From assembly GCF_001618865.1 (NCBI RefSeq), contig NZ_CP015136.1, positions 1,027,001 through 1,091,000 of the forward strand: DNA of 64,000 bases, given 5' to 3'. Below the pieces are notes generated by a model that saw only the letters and a program-made list of their open reading frames with translations, ran no database searches and was not told the origin of the DNA. Source of the DNA: Luteitalea pratensis. Its GTDB lineage: Bacteria > Acidobacteriota > Vicinamibacteria > Vicinamibacterales > Vicinamibacteraceae. Positions 8,366-18,100 of the stretch are shown piece after piece. Positions within the stretch are counted from its first letter, which is position 1. Every line of letters begins with the position of its first letter. The position numbers and the translations under genes are program-made.

Positions 8366-10321
8366 TCATCGGACGGTCGTCCGACACACGGCGACAAGCC
8401 TTCCAGCGAGGTCCCACGCTTGCGCTTCGACGGCTCTGCGTGCCGTTCCATTCCTGCCGATTTCCACCTCAGTGGTCGGCACCGTACCGTCCTGGGCGTC
8501 GATCGAGAGTACCGGTCGCCCATTCACGTAGATATCCACGCGGGAGATTTTCCGGCTGGCCTTCGACGTTGGCACCTTCGACGCGGCGCTGACCACCATC
8601 CTGCTGGCGCCTTCGCCGCTCACTGGGTTCACTGACAGCTGGAACGAGGGCCGTTGCTGAATGAGGCGTGCGGCACGGGACAAGAGATCGACGTTGTCGC
8701 TCAACAGGTCGCGTTTGGTCATGAAGTGCGGCACGTCTGGCAAGACCCCGAACTCCTCCAGCGGCGAGCCTGCGCGCAGACCGACCCGAATGCTCCGACG
8801 CATGGCCACGATGAGCTCGGCCCCCTTCGGCAACTTCTTGAACGGCGACGCCGGGTCCTTCTTCTGCGCCCGCAGCAGGTCGTCCAGTGACCAGAAGTTG
8901 GCCCCCCCGGCTCCGGTGTTGCCGCCCGTCCCGAGTATCGGTCCGATCTCATTGTCCTGAAAACCCGCGGCGAAGATGTCCGTCGCGCTGTACGACAATG
9001 CGTCGGTAATCAGCACGACGGGGCCGTAGTAGACCTGACCGATGCCGTTGCACAACGCGCCGAGCGTGAGTGGAAATCCTGCTGAATACGTCGCACCGGT
9101 CAACACCGAGTCGCCAATCGAGGGCCCCCACCGCTTCAGATCCCAGCCGTCCGGCGCGGACTTGCAGATCTGAAAATTCAGCGGTGTGTTGAGGAACTCG
9201 AACGACTCCGGTTCGATGGTGTTGGGCGTGAGCAGCTGCAGCAGCGATTCGGCCGCGCGGATGTCGCCGCCCGGGTTGCCGCGCACATCGAGAACGAGGC
9301 CGTCCTGTGGGAAGCCGTCCTTCGTGATCAGCTTGGCGAACGATCGACGGAAGCGCCACGCATCCTCGACGGCGAAGCTGAAGATCCGGATGTAGCCGAA
9401 CGTCTGGCCGTGCACCGTCTTCTTCACCGCGTACAGGATGTCCTTGATCGAGCCGACCGTGGCGGAGTCGTCACGCGGGTACAGTTCTCGCTTGACCTCG
9501 AGGATGCGCGTCCTCTTCACGTCCAGCGCCGTCCGCTTCCTGCTGTGCGACGCGGACGACTCACCGGTGTCACTCGTCTTGTGCACCAACCAGTACGATC
9601 GATGGCTCGCGATCACGCCGTTCTTCGCGCGGAACAGGATGTCCACCCACATTTCATCGGGGGGCAAGGTGTTGTTGAGCGGCCGAATGGTGAGGTTGTC
9701 CAGCCCACGGGCAAATCGCGCATCGGGGTTGCTACCGGCCTGCATCTCGCCATTGATCTCGATGACTCTCACAATAGGGACACCGTTCCACGCCAGCACT
9801 TCGACGCCACGCTCGAACCGTGCCTCTCGCCCCTCCTCTGACCAGGACAACGCCTCTTCGTCGTCCACCGCCGTCCGCGTCACGATGAATCGTTCAGCGC
9901 CCCGATCGAAGCACTGCTCGATGAGAAATGGCAGATACGCGGTGCAATCCCTGAATGGCTCCGGGAGCAGATAGAGCGTGTGCAGGTCGCGCGTCGAGCC
10001 AAAGATCGACAGCATGCGGCGGTGGAAGTCGATCGTGCTCTCGAGGTCCGCATTCCACTCGGCGAGGTGGAACCTGAGAAGCTTGAGCTGCTGGATGGGG
10101 TCGATGGCGTGAATGGCGCGCTTCATCGGCAGATGGACATAGTTCATCTCCATCAACACCAGGGCCTGCTCGACAATTTGCAGACGCTCCTCCCGGGAGA
10201 GTCCGGCCCCTCGTTCAGACAGGTCGAGGAAAGTGCGAAGGTCGCGCTCTGTCCGGCGCCCGTTCCGCGAACGGGCGATGTCCAGCAGGTCCCGCCTCCT
10301 GCCGACTTCGACTTCAGCCAT
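8366..10321 (-). CDS. S41-like (C-terminal processing/tricorn-type) peptidase
   Basis: This 651-residue protein has no obvious signal peptide. A PDZ-like region lies around residues 170-240 and the S41 core is at about 310-500. The core shows DGLVLDVRGNPGG, the block holding the expected nucleophile Ser in ITDALSYSATDIFAAGFQD, and GPILGTGGNTGAGG. The last block is where Tsp-type enzymes carry their catalytic Lys (GEPTFGKG), and here the Lys is missing. Activity may therefore follow another scheme or be lost. I chose the ATG at 10321 because GAGGGAG lies just upstream. A longer frame to 10372 would run into the terminator of the preceding genes. It converges on dinB. Confidence 0.75.
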   Translation of the reverse strand: MAEVEVGRRRDLLDIARSRNGRRTERDLRTFLDLSERGAGLSREERLQIVEQALVLMEMNYVHLPMKRAIHAIDPIQQLKLLRFHLAEWNADLESTIDFHRRMLSIFGSTRDLHTLYLLPEPFRDCTAYLPFLIEQCFDRGAERFIVTRTAVDDEEALSWSEEGREARFERGVEVLAWNGVPIVRVIEINGEMQAGSNPDARFARGLDNLTIRPLNNTLPPDEMWVDILFRAKNGVIASHRSYWLVHKTSDTGESSASHSRKRTALDVKRTRILEVKRELYPRDDSATVGSIKDILYAVKKTVHGQTFGYIRIFSFAVEDAWRFRRSFAKLITKDGFPQDGLVLDVRGNPGGDIRAAESLLQLLTPNTIEPESFEFLNTPLNFQICKSAPDGWDLKRWGPSIGDSVLTGATYSAGFPLTLGALCNGIGQVYYGPVVLITDALSYSATDIFAAGFQDNEIGPILGTGGNTGAGGANFWSLDDLLRAQKKDPASPFKKLPKGAELIVAMRRSIRVGLRAGSPLEEFGVLPDVPHFMTKRDLLSDNVDLLSRAARLIQQRPSFQLSVNPVSGEGASRMVVSAASKVPTSKASRKISRVDIYVNGRPVLSIDAQDGTVPTTEVEIGRNGTARRAVEAQAWDLAGRLVAVCRTTVR

Positions 10322-10378
10322 GGTTCTCCCTCGGTCCCGGGGACACGCCACGTCGCGACGGCACCGGAACATGAAGAA

Positions 10379-10407
10379 AGCCGGCAGCAGGATCCCTGCT
10401 GCCGGCT
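10379..10407 (-). terminator. Rho-independent terminator behind the kinase / Lys-rich protein pair
   Basis: A perfect 13-bp stem (AGCCGGCAGCAGG) with the 3-base loop ATC lies 6 bases after the stop of the small Lys-rich gene. On the minus strand it is followed by CTTTCTTC. This is a strong GC-rich hairpin with a modest T-tract, correctly placed to end the kinase transcript. Confidence 0.8.
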
Positions 10408-10413
10408 ATCGCG

Positions 10414-10512
10414 CTACTTCTTCTTCGTGGCCTTCTTTGCCGTCTTCTTGGCGGGTTTCTTCTTGCCGCCGCCGGCCTGACCGCCGCCGGGATCGCCTTC
10501 TTTAGCTGCCAT
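10414..10512 (-). CDS. 32-residue Lys/Ala-rich histone-H1-like mini-protein
   Basis: A tiny gene overlapping the last 11 bases of the kinase gene in another frame. It begins MAAKEGDPGGGQAGGG and ends in a basic tail of KKPAKKTAKKATKKK type, much like the C-terminal tails of histone H1 or bacterial Hc1/AlgP-like proteins. A consensus AAGGAGG lies 6 bases upstream of the ATG (10512) and a strong terminator lies 6 bases after its TAG. Translation is therefore very likely. The basic tail should bind DNA or RNA, and the Thr residues could be targets of the overlapping Ser/Thr kinase. That last point is inference. Confidence 0.75.
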   Translation of the reverse strand: MAAKEGDPGGGQAGGGKKKPAKKTAKKATKKK

Positions 10513-13510
10513 GTCCAGCCTCCTTCTGTGCGTTGACCGACCGTGTTCGCTCGAGCACTTGCGCGAGTTCCTTCAAACGTCCTTGAATGTCATGCCGCTG
10601 TGCGTATCCGCGGTAGTTGTCGTCGCCCCAGCGTGCCTGGAGAGCCGCGCGGGTCGTCTCGGCACGGACGGCGTAGTCGGAGGCGGCCGAACTGTCGCCC
10701 TCTAGCCGCATGGCCCGTGCCGACACCAGCCACGCCCGCCACTCCGACTCCAGTTGCCCCCCCGCCGAGAAGATGCGCTGTGCGGCCTGCGCGTCAGCGA
10801 GTGCGCCCCTACCGTCGCCGCTGGCCAGGCGAACTTCGGCCGACGCGAGCAGCGCTGTCGAAAGAAGCCGGGGAATTTTCAGCGCCCTGGCCGCGCCCAC
10901 CGCGTGTTCGACGAGCGTGAGGGCTGTCTTCGGCGCGCCGGGACCAACCTGGGTGAGGGCGAGCGTCTGCCTGGCCTGGAGTGCGGTGTCCTTGTAGTCG
11001 GGGTCAGCCAGCGACAGCGCCGCCGCGGCACGCGTCCGGGCTTGCACGCGGTCGCCCAGGCTGAGGGCGATCTGCGCGCCGACGACCTCGACGTGGGCGA
11101 GTTGCGACTTGAATCGCGCGTCGGGCCCGGCGGCAATGGCACGGGCTTCGTCGAGAGCGGTCGCGGCTTCGTCGTACCTGCCTAATGCCGCCAGCGACGC
11201 CGCCCGATTGGCCTGGTCCCATCCCATGCTGACCCGCGCGCCGAGCGACGTGTTGATGCGATAACTCTCCGCGAGATACGGCAGGGCCTCGGCGTACTGC
11301 TCTTGGTTCTCTCCTAGAAGGGCGCCGATGCTGGAATGCGTCGCCGCGAGGCGAGCCGGGTCGCCTGACTGCTTCGCCAATTCCAGTTGCTCGGAGAATG
11401 CCTTCATCGCGACGGCGTATTCGCCTTTGTCGCGATAGGCGCGCCCAAGCAGAATCAGTGCGTTGGATGTCTCGGTGCGGTAGCCCGCCGGCTGGTAGAA
11501 CTTCAGCGCCGCCTCGAGGTGAGACACCGCGTCATCGAAGGTGCCGTCCTGCGTACCGAGACTGCCAAGTGCGAGGCGGGCTCGCGCCTCCAGACGAGGC
11601 GACTTGTCCTGACGGGCCAGATCGAGAGCCTGATTCAGGTACTCGCGCGTGCTGGCGAACTCGCCTCGCGCCAGCAGGGTGTACCCGAGGTCAATCAGGC
11701 CGTTGGTCGCGAGCGTTCTGCTGTTGAGCAGTTGCGCGGCCTTCACCGCGTCGGCGGCGATCGCCTCGGCCCGGGTGCTGTCGCCGGTCGCGTAGTACAC
11801 GTTGCTGAGTTGCAACGATGTCCTGATCGCCTGGTACTCGCTGGACGACGCGCGTGACATCGTCAACGACTGCTCCAGTTGCGCCTTCGCTTCAGGCAGT
11901 CGCCGGAGTCTGGCCAGCAGCGCGCCCCTCTGGTAGTGCACCTCGGCCAGGCCTTCCTGGTTCGACATCGCCCGGTAGATGCCCTCCGCCTTCGAGAATG
12001 CCTCGTTGGCCGGTGGCAGCTGCTGGCGACGGCCATGGAGGATGCCCGCACGCAGAAAGGCGGCGGCCGATTGCGGATCCAGCTGGGTGGCCTTCACGTA
12101 CGATGCGATGGCGCGATCGAGGTCCTCGTTCTTCTCGTACGCACGGCCAAGATCGACGTAGGCCGCGGACTTGTCCGATCCGCCAACCGAGTCCGCGATC
12201 AGCGCGTACTTGTCGATCGCGGTCGTGAAGTTGCGGCCGAGCGTCGCCGCGACGGCGTCGACATAATTCGACTCGGCGTCCGACAGCTGCGAGCGATCCG
12301 GGAGCAGCGCCATGGCCTGCAGCAGGTCTTCCCGCGCCCTGTCGGTGAGGCCCATCTCCGCGTAGGCTTCCGCCCGCCGCGCCCGCGCCAGCGGGAAGTC
12401 GTTGTCGATCGCGAGCGCGCGCTCCAGCGCCTTGCTCGCTTGAAAATACGCCCCCTCGCGAATGGCGCTGGTGCCGCGGTCGTACCACGCAACGGCCTCG
12501 GGAGGCGGGACGTGCCGCCCGCGTCGCAGCAGACCCGACGCGAACCACGCCGCCAGGAGCACGGCAATCGCGCACGCGGCGACGAGCGTCTTGAATCGGA
12601 CGAACCGGCGGCGCACGTTCGTCGTTGACGGCGCCGTCACCGCTGGCCGGACCGTCGATCCGTCGAGCGCATCCTTGAGTCCACGCAGATCGTGGTGAAG
12701 CGATCGTGCCGAGTCGTAGCGCGCCGCGGCATCTTTGGCCATCGCCCGCGCGATGATCGCGTCGAGCGCCGGTGGCATTGCCGGGTTGAGCTCGGAGGGC
12801 GGAGGCGGAGTGACGCTCATCACCTGCATCGCGACCTGCACCAGCGTTCCTCCACCGAACGCAGATCGGCCGGTCGCGCATTGGTAGAGAGTGACGCCGA
12901 GCGCGTAGATGTCGGAGCGCGCGTCGGCGTTCAGGCCGCGCAGCTGCTCGGGAGACATGAATGCCGGCGTGCCAATCAAGCTCCCCGCCACCGTCAGAGG
13001 TTCACTCGTCTGGGTCTCGGCAAGAGCGTGCGCCGCCAGTTTCGCGAGTCCGAAGTCCAGCACCTTCAGCTGTCCGCGCGGCGTGACGATGATGTTCTGA
13101 GGCTTGATGTCGCGATGAATGACGCCAGCAGTGTGGGCCGCCTCAAGCGCCTGCGCTGCCTGGATGCCGATGTCCACCACCTCGGCGGGCGCTAGTGCGT
13201 GCTGTCCGATCCGCTCGGCCAGACTCTCGCCGTCGATGTATTGCATGACGATGAAGACACAGTCGTCTTCTTCGCCGACTTCGTGGATCGCGCAGATGTT
13301 GGGGTGGTCGAGTGCGGCGGCGGCTTTCGCCTCGTTGATCAGCCGTCGCCGGGCCAGATCGCTCTCCACACTGCGCTCGAGCAGCATCTTGATGGCGACC
13401 TTGCGGCCGAGCGTGGTGTCTTCCGCAAGAAAGACCTCACCCATCCCGCCCGAACCCAGTTTCCGGACGATGCGGTAGTGGCTGATCGTGGATCGTGCCA
13501 ACAGACGCAT
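10502..13510 (-). CDS. Membrane Ser/Thr protein kinase with TPR tail
   Basis: This 1002-residue protein has three parts. Residues ~12-280 form a Hanks-type kinase domain: glycine loop GSGGMGEV, Lys41 in VAIK, HRDIKPQN at 132-139, DFG at 152-154, and the APE-equivalent SPE. A single transmembrane helix lies at about 307-327. Residues ~340-980 hold roughly 14 tetratricopeptide repeats. All catalytic residues are present. The kinase should face the cytoplasm with the TPR part outside, a common arrangement in Acidobacteriota. The gene ends inside the start of the Lys-rich mini-protein and lies downstream of HU in the same direction. Confidence 0.92.
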   Translation of the reverse strand: MRLLARSTISHYRIVRKLGSGGMGEVFLAEDTTLGRKVAIKMLLERSVESDLARRRLINEAKAAAALDHPNICAIHEVGEEDDCVFIVMQYIDGESLAERIGQHALAPAEVVDIGIQAAQALEAAHTAGVIHRDIKPQNIIVTPRGQLKVLDFGLAKLAAHALAETQTSEPLTVAGSLIGTPAFMSPEQLRGLNADARSDIYALGVTLYQCATGRSAFGGGTLVQVAMQVMSVTPPPPSELNPAMPPALDAIIARAMAKDAAARYDSARSLHHDLRGLKDALDGSTVRPAVTAPSTTNVRRRFVRFKTLVAACAIAVLLAAWFASGLLRRGRHVPPPEAVAWYDRGTSAIREGAYFQASKALERALAIDNDFPLARARRAEAYAEMGLTDRAREDLLQAMALLPDRSQLSDAESNYVDAVAATLGRNFTTAIDKYALIADSVGGSDKSAAYVDLGRAYEKNEDLDRAIASYVKATQLDPQSAAAFLRAGILHGRRQQLPPANEAFSKAEGIYRAMSNQEGLAEVHYQRGALLARLRRLPEAKAQLEQSLTMSRASSSEYQAIRTSLQLSNVYYATGDSTRAEAIAADAVKAAQLLNSRTLATNGLIDLGYTLLARGEFASTREYLNQALDLARQDKSPRLEARARLALGSLGTQDGTFDDAVSHLEAALKFYQPAGYRTETSNALILLGRAYRDKGEYAVAMKAFSEQLELAKQSGDPARLAATHSSIGALLGENQEQYAEALPYLAESYRINTSLGARVSMGWDQANRAASLAALGRYDEAATALDEARAIAAGPDARFKSQLAHVEVVGAQIALSLGDRVQARTRAAAALSLADPDYKDTALQARQTLALTQVGPGAPKTALTLVEHAVGAARALKIPRLLSTALLASAEVRLASGDGRGALADAQAAQRIFSAGGQLESEWRAWLVSARAMRLEGDSSAASDYAVRAETTRAALQARWGDDNYRGYAQRHDIQGRLKELAQVLERTRSVNAQKEAGHGS

Positions 13511-13687
13511 CTTAAGCCCTACCGTAGCGGAGGCAAAGCGGAAGATCGCCTGGCGAGAGATGCGTCCGAGCGCACGGTCGGTTGGCGAAGGGGAGTGGGA
13601 GGCCGCGACCGAGCGCGGCGAAATCAGCAGGAGCTGGCCGGTGGGCAGGGGATCGCCTGAGTAAGGCGGTCGCCATCGGTTGCCGCA

Positions 13688-13712
13688 CGCAAGTGGGACG
13701 ACCCCACTTGCG
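13688..13712 (-). terminator. Hairpin behind the HU gene
   Basis: A perfect 10-bp stem (CGCAAGTGGG) with a 5-base loop lies 31 bases past the HU stop on the minus strand. No T-run follows, so it may be a Rho-dependent or mRNA-stabilising 3' hairpin rather than a classical intrinsic terminator. It separates HU from the kinase gene. Confidence 0.5.
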
Positions 13713-13743
13713 CGCAGCGGAACGCGGCGTGTGCCGGCACGAA

Positions 13744-14040
13744 CTAGAGGAGCGCGTCCTTGGCGGCCTTGACCGCCCGGATCTTGAGCACCTTGCTCGC
13801 CGGCTTGGCCTTGAACACCGTCGGCTCCTTCGTGAAGGGATTGATGCCCTTCCTCGCCTTGGTCGCCGCCTTCTTGACCACGACGAACTTCGCGAGGCCA
13901 GGGACGACGAACGTCCCGGACTTCCTGAGCTCCTTGTGTGCGATCTCGGAGAGCCCCTGCAGGAGGTCCTTGACGGCTTTCTTGCTCAGCCCATCAGAGC
14001 TCGCGACCAGCTTCTCGATCAGTTGTGTCTTCGACAGCAT
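13744..14040 (-). CDS. HU/IHF-family DNA-binding protein
   Basis: A 98-residue nucleoid protein. It starts MLSKTQLIEKLVASSDGLSK and carries the HU signature with the beta-arm tip INPFTKEP, followed by FKAKPASKVLKIRAVKAAKD. The HU core is complete, including the Pro of the DNA-intercalating arm. It is Lys-rich, with a KKAATKARK segment in the arm. The ATG at 14040 has GGAG just upstream. A longer open frame to 14211 has no HU similarity and is rejected. A TATAAT hexamer lies on the minus strand at 14165-14170, about 125 bases upstream, in the region shared with the divergent aldo/keto reductase gene. Confidence 0.9.
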   Translation of the reverse strand: MLSKTQLIEKLVASSDGLSKKAVKDLLQGLSEIAHKELRKSGTFVVPGLAKFVVVKKAATKARKGINPFTKEPTVFKAKPASKVLKIRAVKAAKDALL

Positions 14041-14228
14041 CTTCTCCGTCCTTTGTCCTTCCGGGCTTGCTGGCAAGCGGTGAGTGCGGCGCCAACGTGG
14101 CGTGCCTCCGGCCAGAACGCAAGTTCCTCGTGGCGTGAGCACGTTAGTCGTGCGGCCGAAGGCGATTATACAGATGTGATGGAGGTGCTGATACCATCTC
14201 GACATCTTCATACGCGGAGGACGACGCC

Positions 14229-15119
14229 ATGACGCCTTGCAGCCGACGCACGCGACGCGAATTCCTCAAGACCGGCCTGGCCGCGGGAACGCTGGCCATG
14301 TCCGGCGCGCTTCCCCTCGCCGCGCAGCGCGGGAAGGCGACCGACCTGGTGACCCTCGGCCGATCGGGAGTCAAGGTGACACGGCTGGCCTTCGGCACGG
14401 GCAGCTTCAGCGGCCGCGTGCAGCGGGAGCTCGGGCAGGACGGGTTCACGCGGCTGGTGCGTCACGCGTACGACAGCGGCATCCGCTTCTTCGAAACGGC
14501 CGAGTCGTACGGCGAGATGCACAAGATGCTCGGTGTCGCCCTGAAGGGCATCCCCCGCGACAGCTACCAGATCATGTCGAAGGTGACGACCAGGGACGGT
14601 GTCGATCCGCAGAAGAAGTTCGACGAGCTCCGCACGCTCGCCAACACGGAGTACTTCGACATCATGCTGCTGCACTGGCAGCACACGGCGTCGTGGCCCG
14701 CCGACACGGCGCGCTGGCAGGACGCGATCCTCGAGGTCCAGTCACGCAAGGTCGTGCTCGGCCACGGCGCCTCCGTTCACGGCCTACCGGCCCTGCGCCG
14801 GGTTCCCGGCAACGACTGGCTCCAGGTCGCGATGATTCGCGTGAACCACATCGGCAAGGCCATGGACGCCGAGGACTACAACACGCAGGGGCTCGGCAAC
14901 GTGCCGGAAGTCGTGTCCCGTGTCCAGGAGGTCCGCAAGCAGGGCATGGGCGTGATCTCGATGAAGCTCGTGGGGGAAGGCACGTTCGATCGCGAGGACC
15001 GGCGGAAGGCGATGCGGTTCGCATTCCGCAATGCGGGTGTCGATTGCGTCACCGTCGGCTACAAGGCCCCCGCCGAGATCGACGAAGCGATCGAGAACCT
15101 GAATCTGGCCCTGGCATAG
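14229..15119 (+). CDS. Tat-exported aldo/keto reductase
   Basis: A 296-residue protein. Residues 1-32 are a twin-arginine signal (TRREFLKTG, then a hydrophobic Ala/Leu stretch ending LPLAAQ). The rest is an aldo/keto reductase TIM barrel beginning VTLGRSGVKVTRLAFGTGSF. The active-site Tyr (ETAESYG), Lys (IMSKVT) and His (MLLHW) are present. The usual catalytic Asp in FDTA is Glu here (FFETAESYG). The barrel is shorter than the ~320 residues typical of cytoplasmic enzymes. AGCGGAGGA-like sequence precedes the ATG. Its leader has a near-identical orphan copy at 4909. The substrate is unknown. Confidence 0.85.
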   Translation: MTPCSRRTRREFLKTGLAAGTLAMSGALPLAAQRGKATDLVTLGRSGVKVTRLAFGTGSFSGRVQRELGQDGFTRLVRHAYDSGIRFFETAESYGEMHKMLGVALKGIPRDSYQIMSKVTTRDGVDPQKKFDELRTLANTEYFDIMLLHWQHTASWPADTARWQDAILEVQSRKVVLGHGASVHGLPALRRVPGNDWLQVAMIRVNHIGKAMDAEDYNTQGLGNVPEVVSRVQEVRKQGMGVISMKLVGEGTFDREDRRKAMRFAFRNAGVDCVTVGYKAPAEIDEAIENLNLALA

Positions 15120-15143
15120 TGGCGGTCGCACGCCGGAATTCGG

Positions 15144-18100
15144 TCATGGCCACTGCTCGGCGACATCCGTTATCGCGCCGATGACATCCACCGCCGCCGC
15201 GTCGCCGCCAAGCAGCGTGACCGCCGGTGCCCACGCCTCCACTATCACCAGCGCATCAGCGCGATGGCTGCGGGCGTGAGCATGAAGCGCGGTGCGAAAT
15301 ACCGGCAGAAGGTGTGGGCGCATGTCGGCACCCAAGTGCGAATGGCACCTGCGAAGAAGCGCTCCAACGCGCACAGGCGTGTCGATCCGCTCCAATAACC
15401 GAGCCAACTCCTGGCGATCCCGATCCCGCAGACCCGCGACGAGAACCGGAACGACGAGGTCATGGCGCTCCGGCGTCAGGTAGTCCGCCAAGCGTGCCAG
15501 GAGCGCGGCGCAGTCGCTGCTGTTGAGCGCCTGCGACTGTCGCACGATCTCATCGAAGCGATCGTGTTCAGAGTCCAGCCGGTCGAGTCTCCGCCATAGC
15601 TCCCCGACAGTCGATCCTGCTTGTGTCACGCGAATCGGAGGTCGCTTGTCTGACGAATACGCAGCGCGGACCGCGGGCTTCAGCTCGTCGAGGAGCGACT
15701 CGATCAAACGATCGGCGATAGCAGGATCCCGAGAAAGGCCGGGAGCGGTTCGATCGTCTTTCGCGGAGATGCCTTGTGCTGCGTCCGGCCACCCGTTCCG
15801 AATGTCGGCACGGATGCTGTCTGCGGCACGCTGCCATGCCTCGAGAACAGCCGCATCGAGCTTCGAACGGACAAGAGTGAGCCGCCGCCAACGCTCGGTC
15901 TCCAGCGGAGTCTCGAGCAGCGCGGCGAGCACTTCGCGCTCGCGTGGCGGGTCCAAACGATCGGCGATCGCCAGCAGCGCGTGTGCGCCCCATGTGCCAC
16001 GACCGAGGCCCAGCGCAACCGCCAACGCCGACGAGCGCGATTCTTCGTCGACGATGAATGGAGCAATGCTGGTGAGCAGCTCTGTAATCTGCCGCGGGCG
16101 GGTCGATCCGGGCAGGTCGTCCAGCAGTGCCGCCAGGTGACGAGGGAGGAGCTGCGGCGCGAGGCTCTCTACCAGCAGGACACGTTCCGCGCACTCTGCC
16201 CGATTTCCGTTCGGGGGCAGCGCTCGCAGGAGCGCGATGGCCTGGTTCGCATCGAGCTTGTGTGCCAGCTTGCGAAACGCCTGCATCGCGTGAATCGGCT
16301 GTTGGACGCTCTCTTCGACGAGAGTGTCCACGAGCGGCGCGGGCACGCTTGCTGCGTATTCGACCATGCTGACCGTTGCGCCAACCCGAAGAGCATGGTG
16401 ACCGGTCCTGCGTGCATCGCGCAGCGCCTCCTGCAGCAAAAGCTCATCGACCGGTACGCTCGCGACAGCGGCCTGACCGAGTGCGATCGAACGACAGCTC
16501 GGATCCGTGATTGCCCGCGCCAGCGCCACCAATTCCTGTAATGGCAACCTGGCGCGGCTGGAAGTCGCCCAGCCAATCGCCTCGCAACGCAACGAATCGT
16601 GGCGCAGCGTTCGAATCGCGTCTACGTAGGAACGGATTGCTGATGCGGGCCATGCGGCTGCTGCTGTGCGCAGCCACGCGAATGTGACCTCGTCCTCCGC
16701 GATTTCGATGAGCATCTCCGCTGCGCGTTCTGCCCGTACAGGAGTCAGTAGGGCAGGCCAGCGTGCCACCAGCGCCGACAGTGCCTCCAGCCACGCAAAA
16801 TCTGTCGTGATGCCCTCGAGCAAACCAACCGCGTGAGACTGCAGGCCGTCATTCAGGAAGGGCGCCCATGCAGCGAGCAGTCGCCCGCGAGACGCCGCGG
16901 ACAACAAGCCATCGGCGACATTCAGCACCGGCGCTCCAATTGCTGCGCGCTCGTCCGCGGCAACGTCGCACAGGACCCGCACACAGTATTCCGTGGGAAG
17001 CATGCCCGTGACTCGTGCAACGACGGCCGCAGCGGCGGTGTCGGGAAGCCGCGGGATCAGCTCGCGCAGGGCCTGGAACCGAAGGTCCACCTCTGCTGCC
17101 TGACCGACGATGTTCAATACGTCGAGCAGATATGACGGGGCGGCCACGCCGCAAGCGACGGCCGCGGCCACGCGTCGCAGCGGGTCGGGCTCAGCGGCGA
17201 TCGAGGCCAGCGCGAGTTCGAAAGTCTTGTCGCGGGACCGGCCACTCTGCCGCTCGGCGAGCCGAATCTGAAGCCTGCCGCGATCGGCCGCCGCTTCAAC
17301 CGCAGCCACGGCGGCGACGGCGCGAACCAGCGAGCCCGCTGGCGCGAACACGGCGAGGCTGCGAATGGCACTTCGGCGAAGAACCGCATCTCCAATCTGC
17401 CCAGCCGTTTCAGCGAGGAGGCGTACAGCCGCCGGAGACAGATCACGCTCGAGAGCGAGGCGGCACACACTTGCGTGTCGCGCGACGTCGTTGTCGGCCG
17501 ATTGCAGCACGCGCTCGACCTGCGCCGCCATCGAGGCGTCGAGGCCGCCGGCGTCGAGGAAAGCCTCCCTGGCACGACGCTGTTGCGCTGCGATGTCATC
17601 CAGCCACTTCCTCGTCTCAGCCGGCAAACGCGCGAGCTCGCGTGCAGCGTTGAGCTCTGGCGGCGACCACGGCAACGAGGCACTGGCCAACGCGTCGCGG
17701 TCAACGTCCGCGGCGATCAACACCGCTGCCGGCAGCTGCAGATGCCGTGGCAGCGCTGGCGACAAACGCAGCAGCGCACGCGTTCGATCGGCCGACGGGG
17801 GACGAATACCGAGCCACTTCAACGCTGATGCCATCACCCGCGCCGGCGCGTCCACCATCGCCACGGCGAGCGACTCGAACAACTCGGGCCATTCGAACCC
17901 GGTGCGGCCATCGATAGGCGAGTCGAACGCTCGTGCGAGCACAATCCAGCGATCGGGTGGCGCCAGGAGTGGCGACACATAGATCGATGCGGCTGCCTGG
18001 ACGCTCGAAGTCGGCAGTGAGCGCCCAGCGGCAAGCAAGTGATTGACCGCATGGGCGGCGCCGCTCGGGCAGAATTCGGCGAGCGCGCGCACCGCTCGCA

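Noticed and set aside
13571-13660. Second IS5 transposase remnant upstream of the kinase gene
   Set aside because: It shares GTTGGCGAAGGGGAGTGG with the remnant at 513, but the following residues do not continue the KHGGRG motif and no other block is present.
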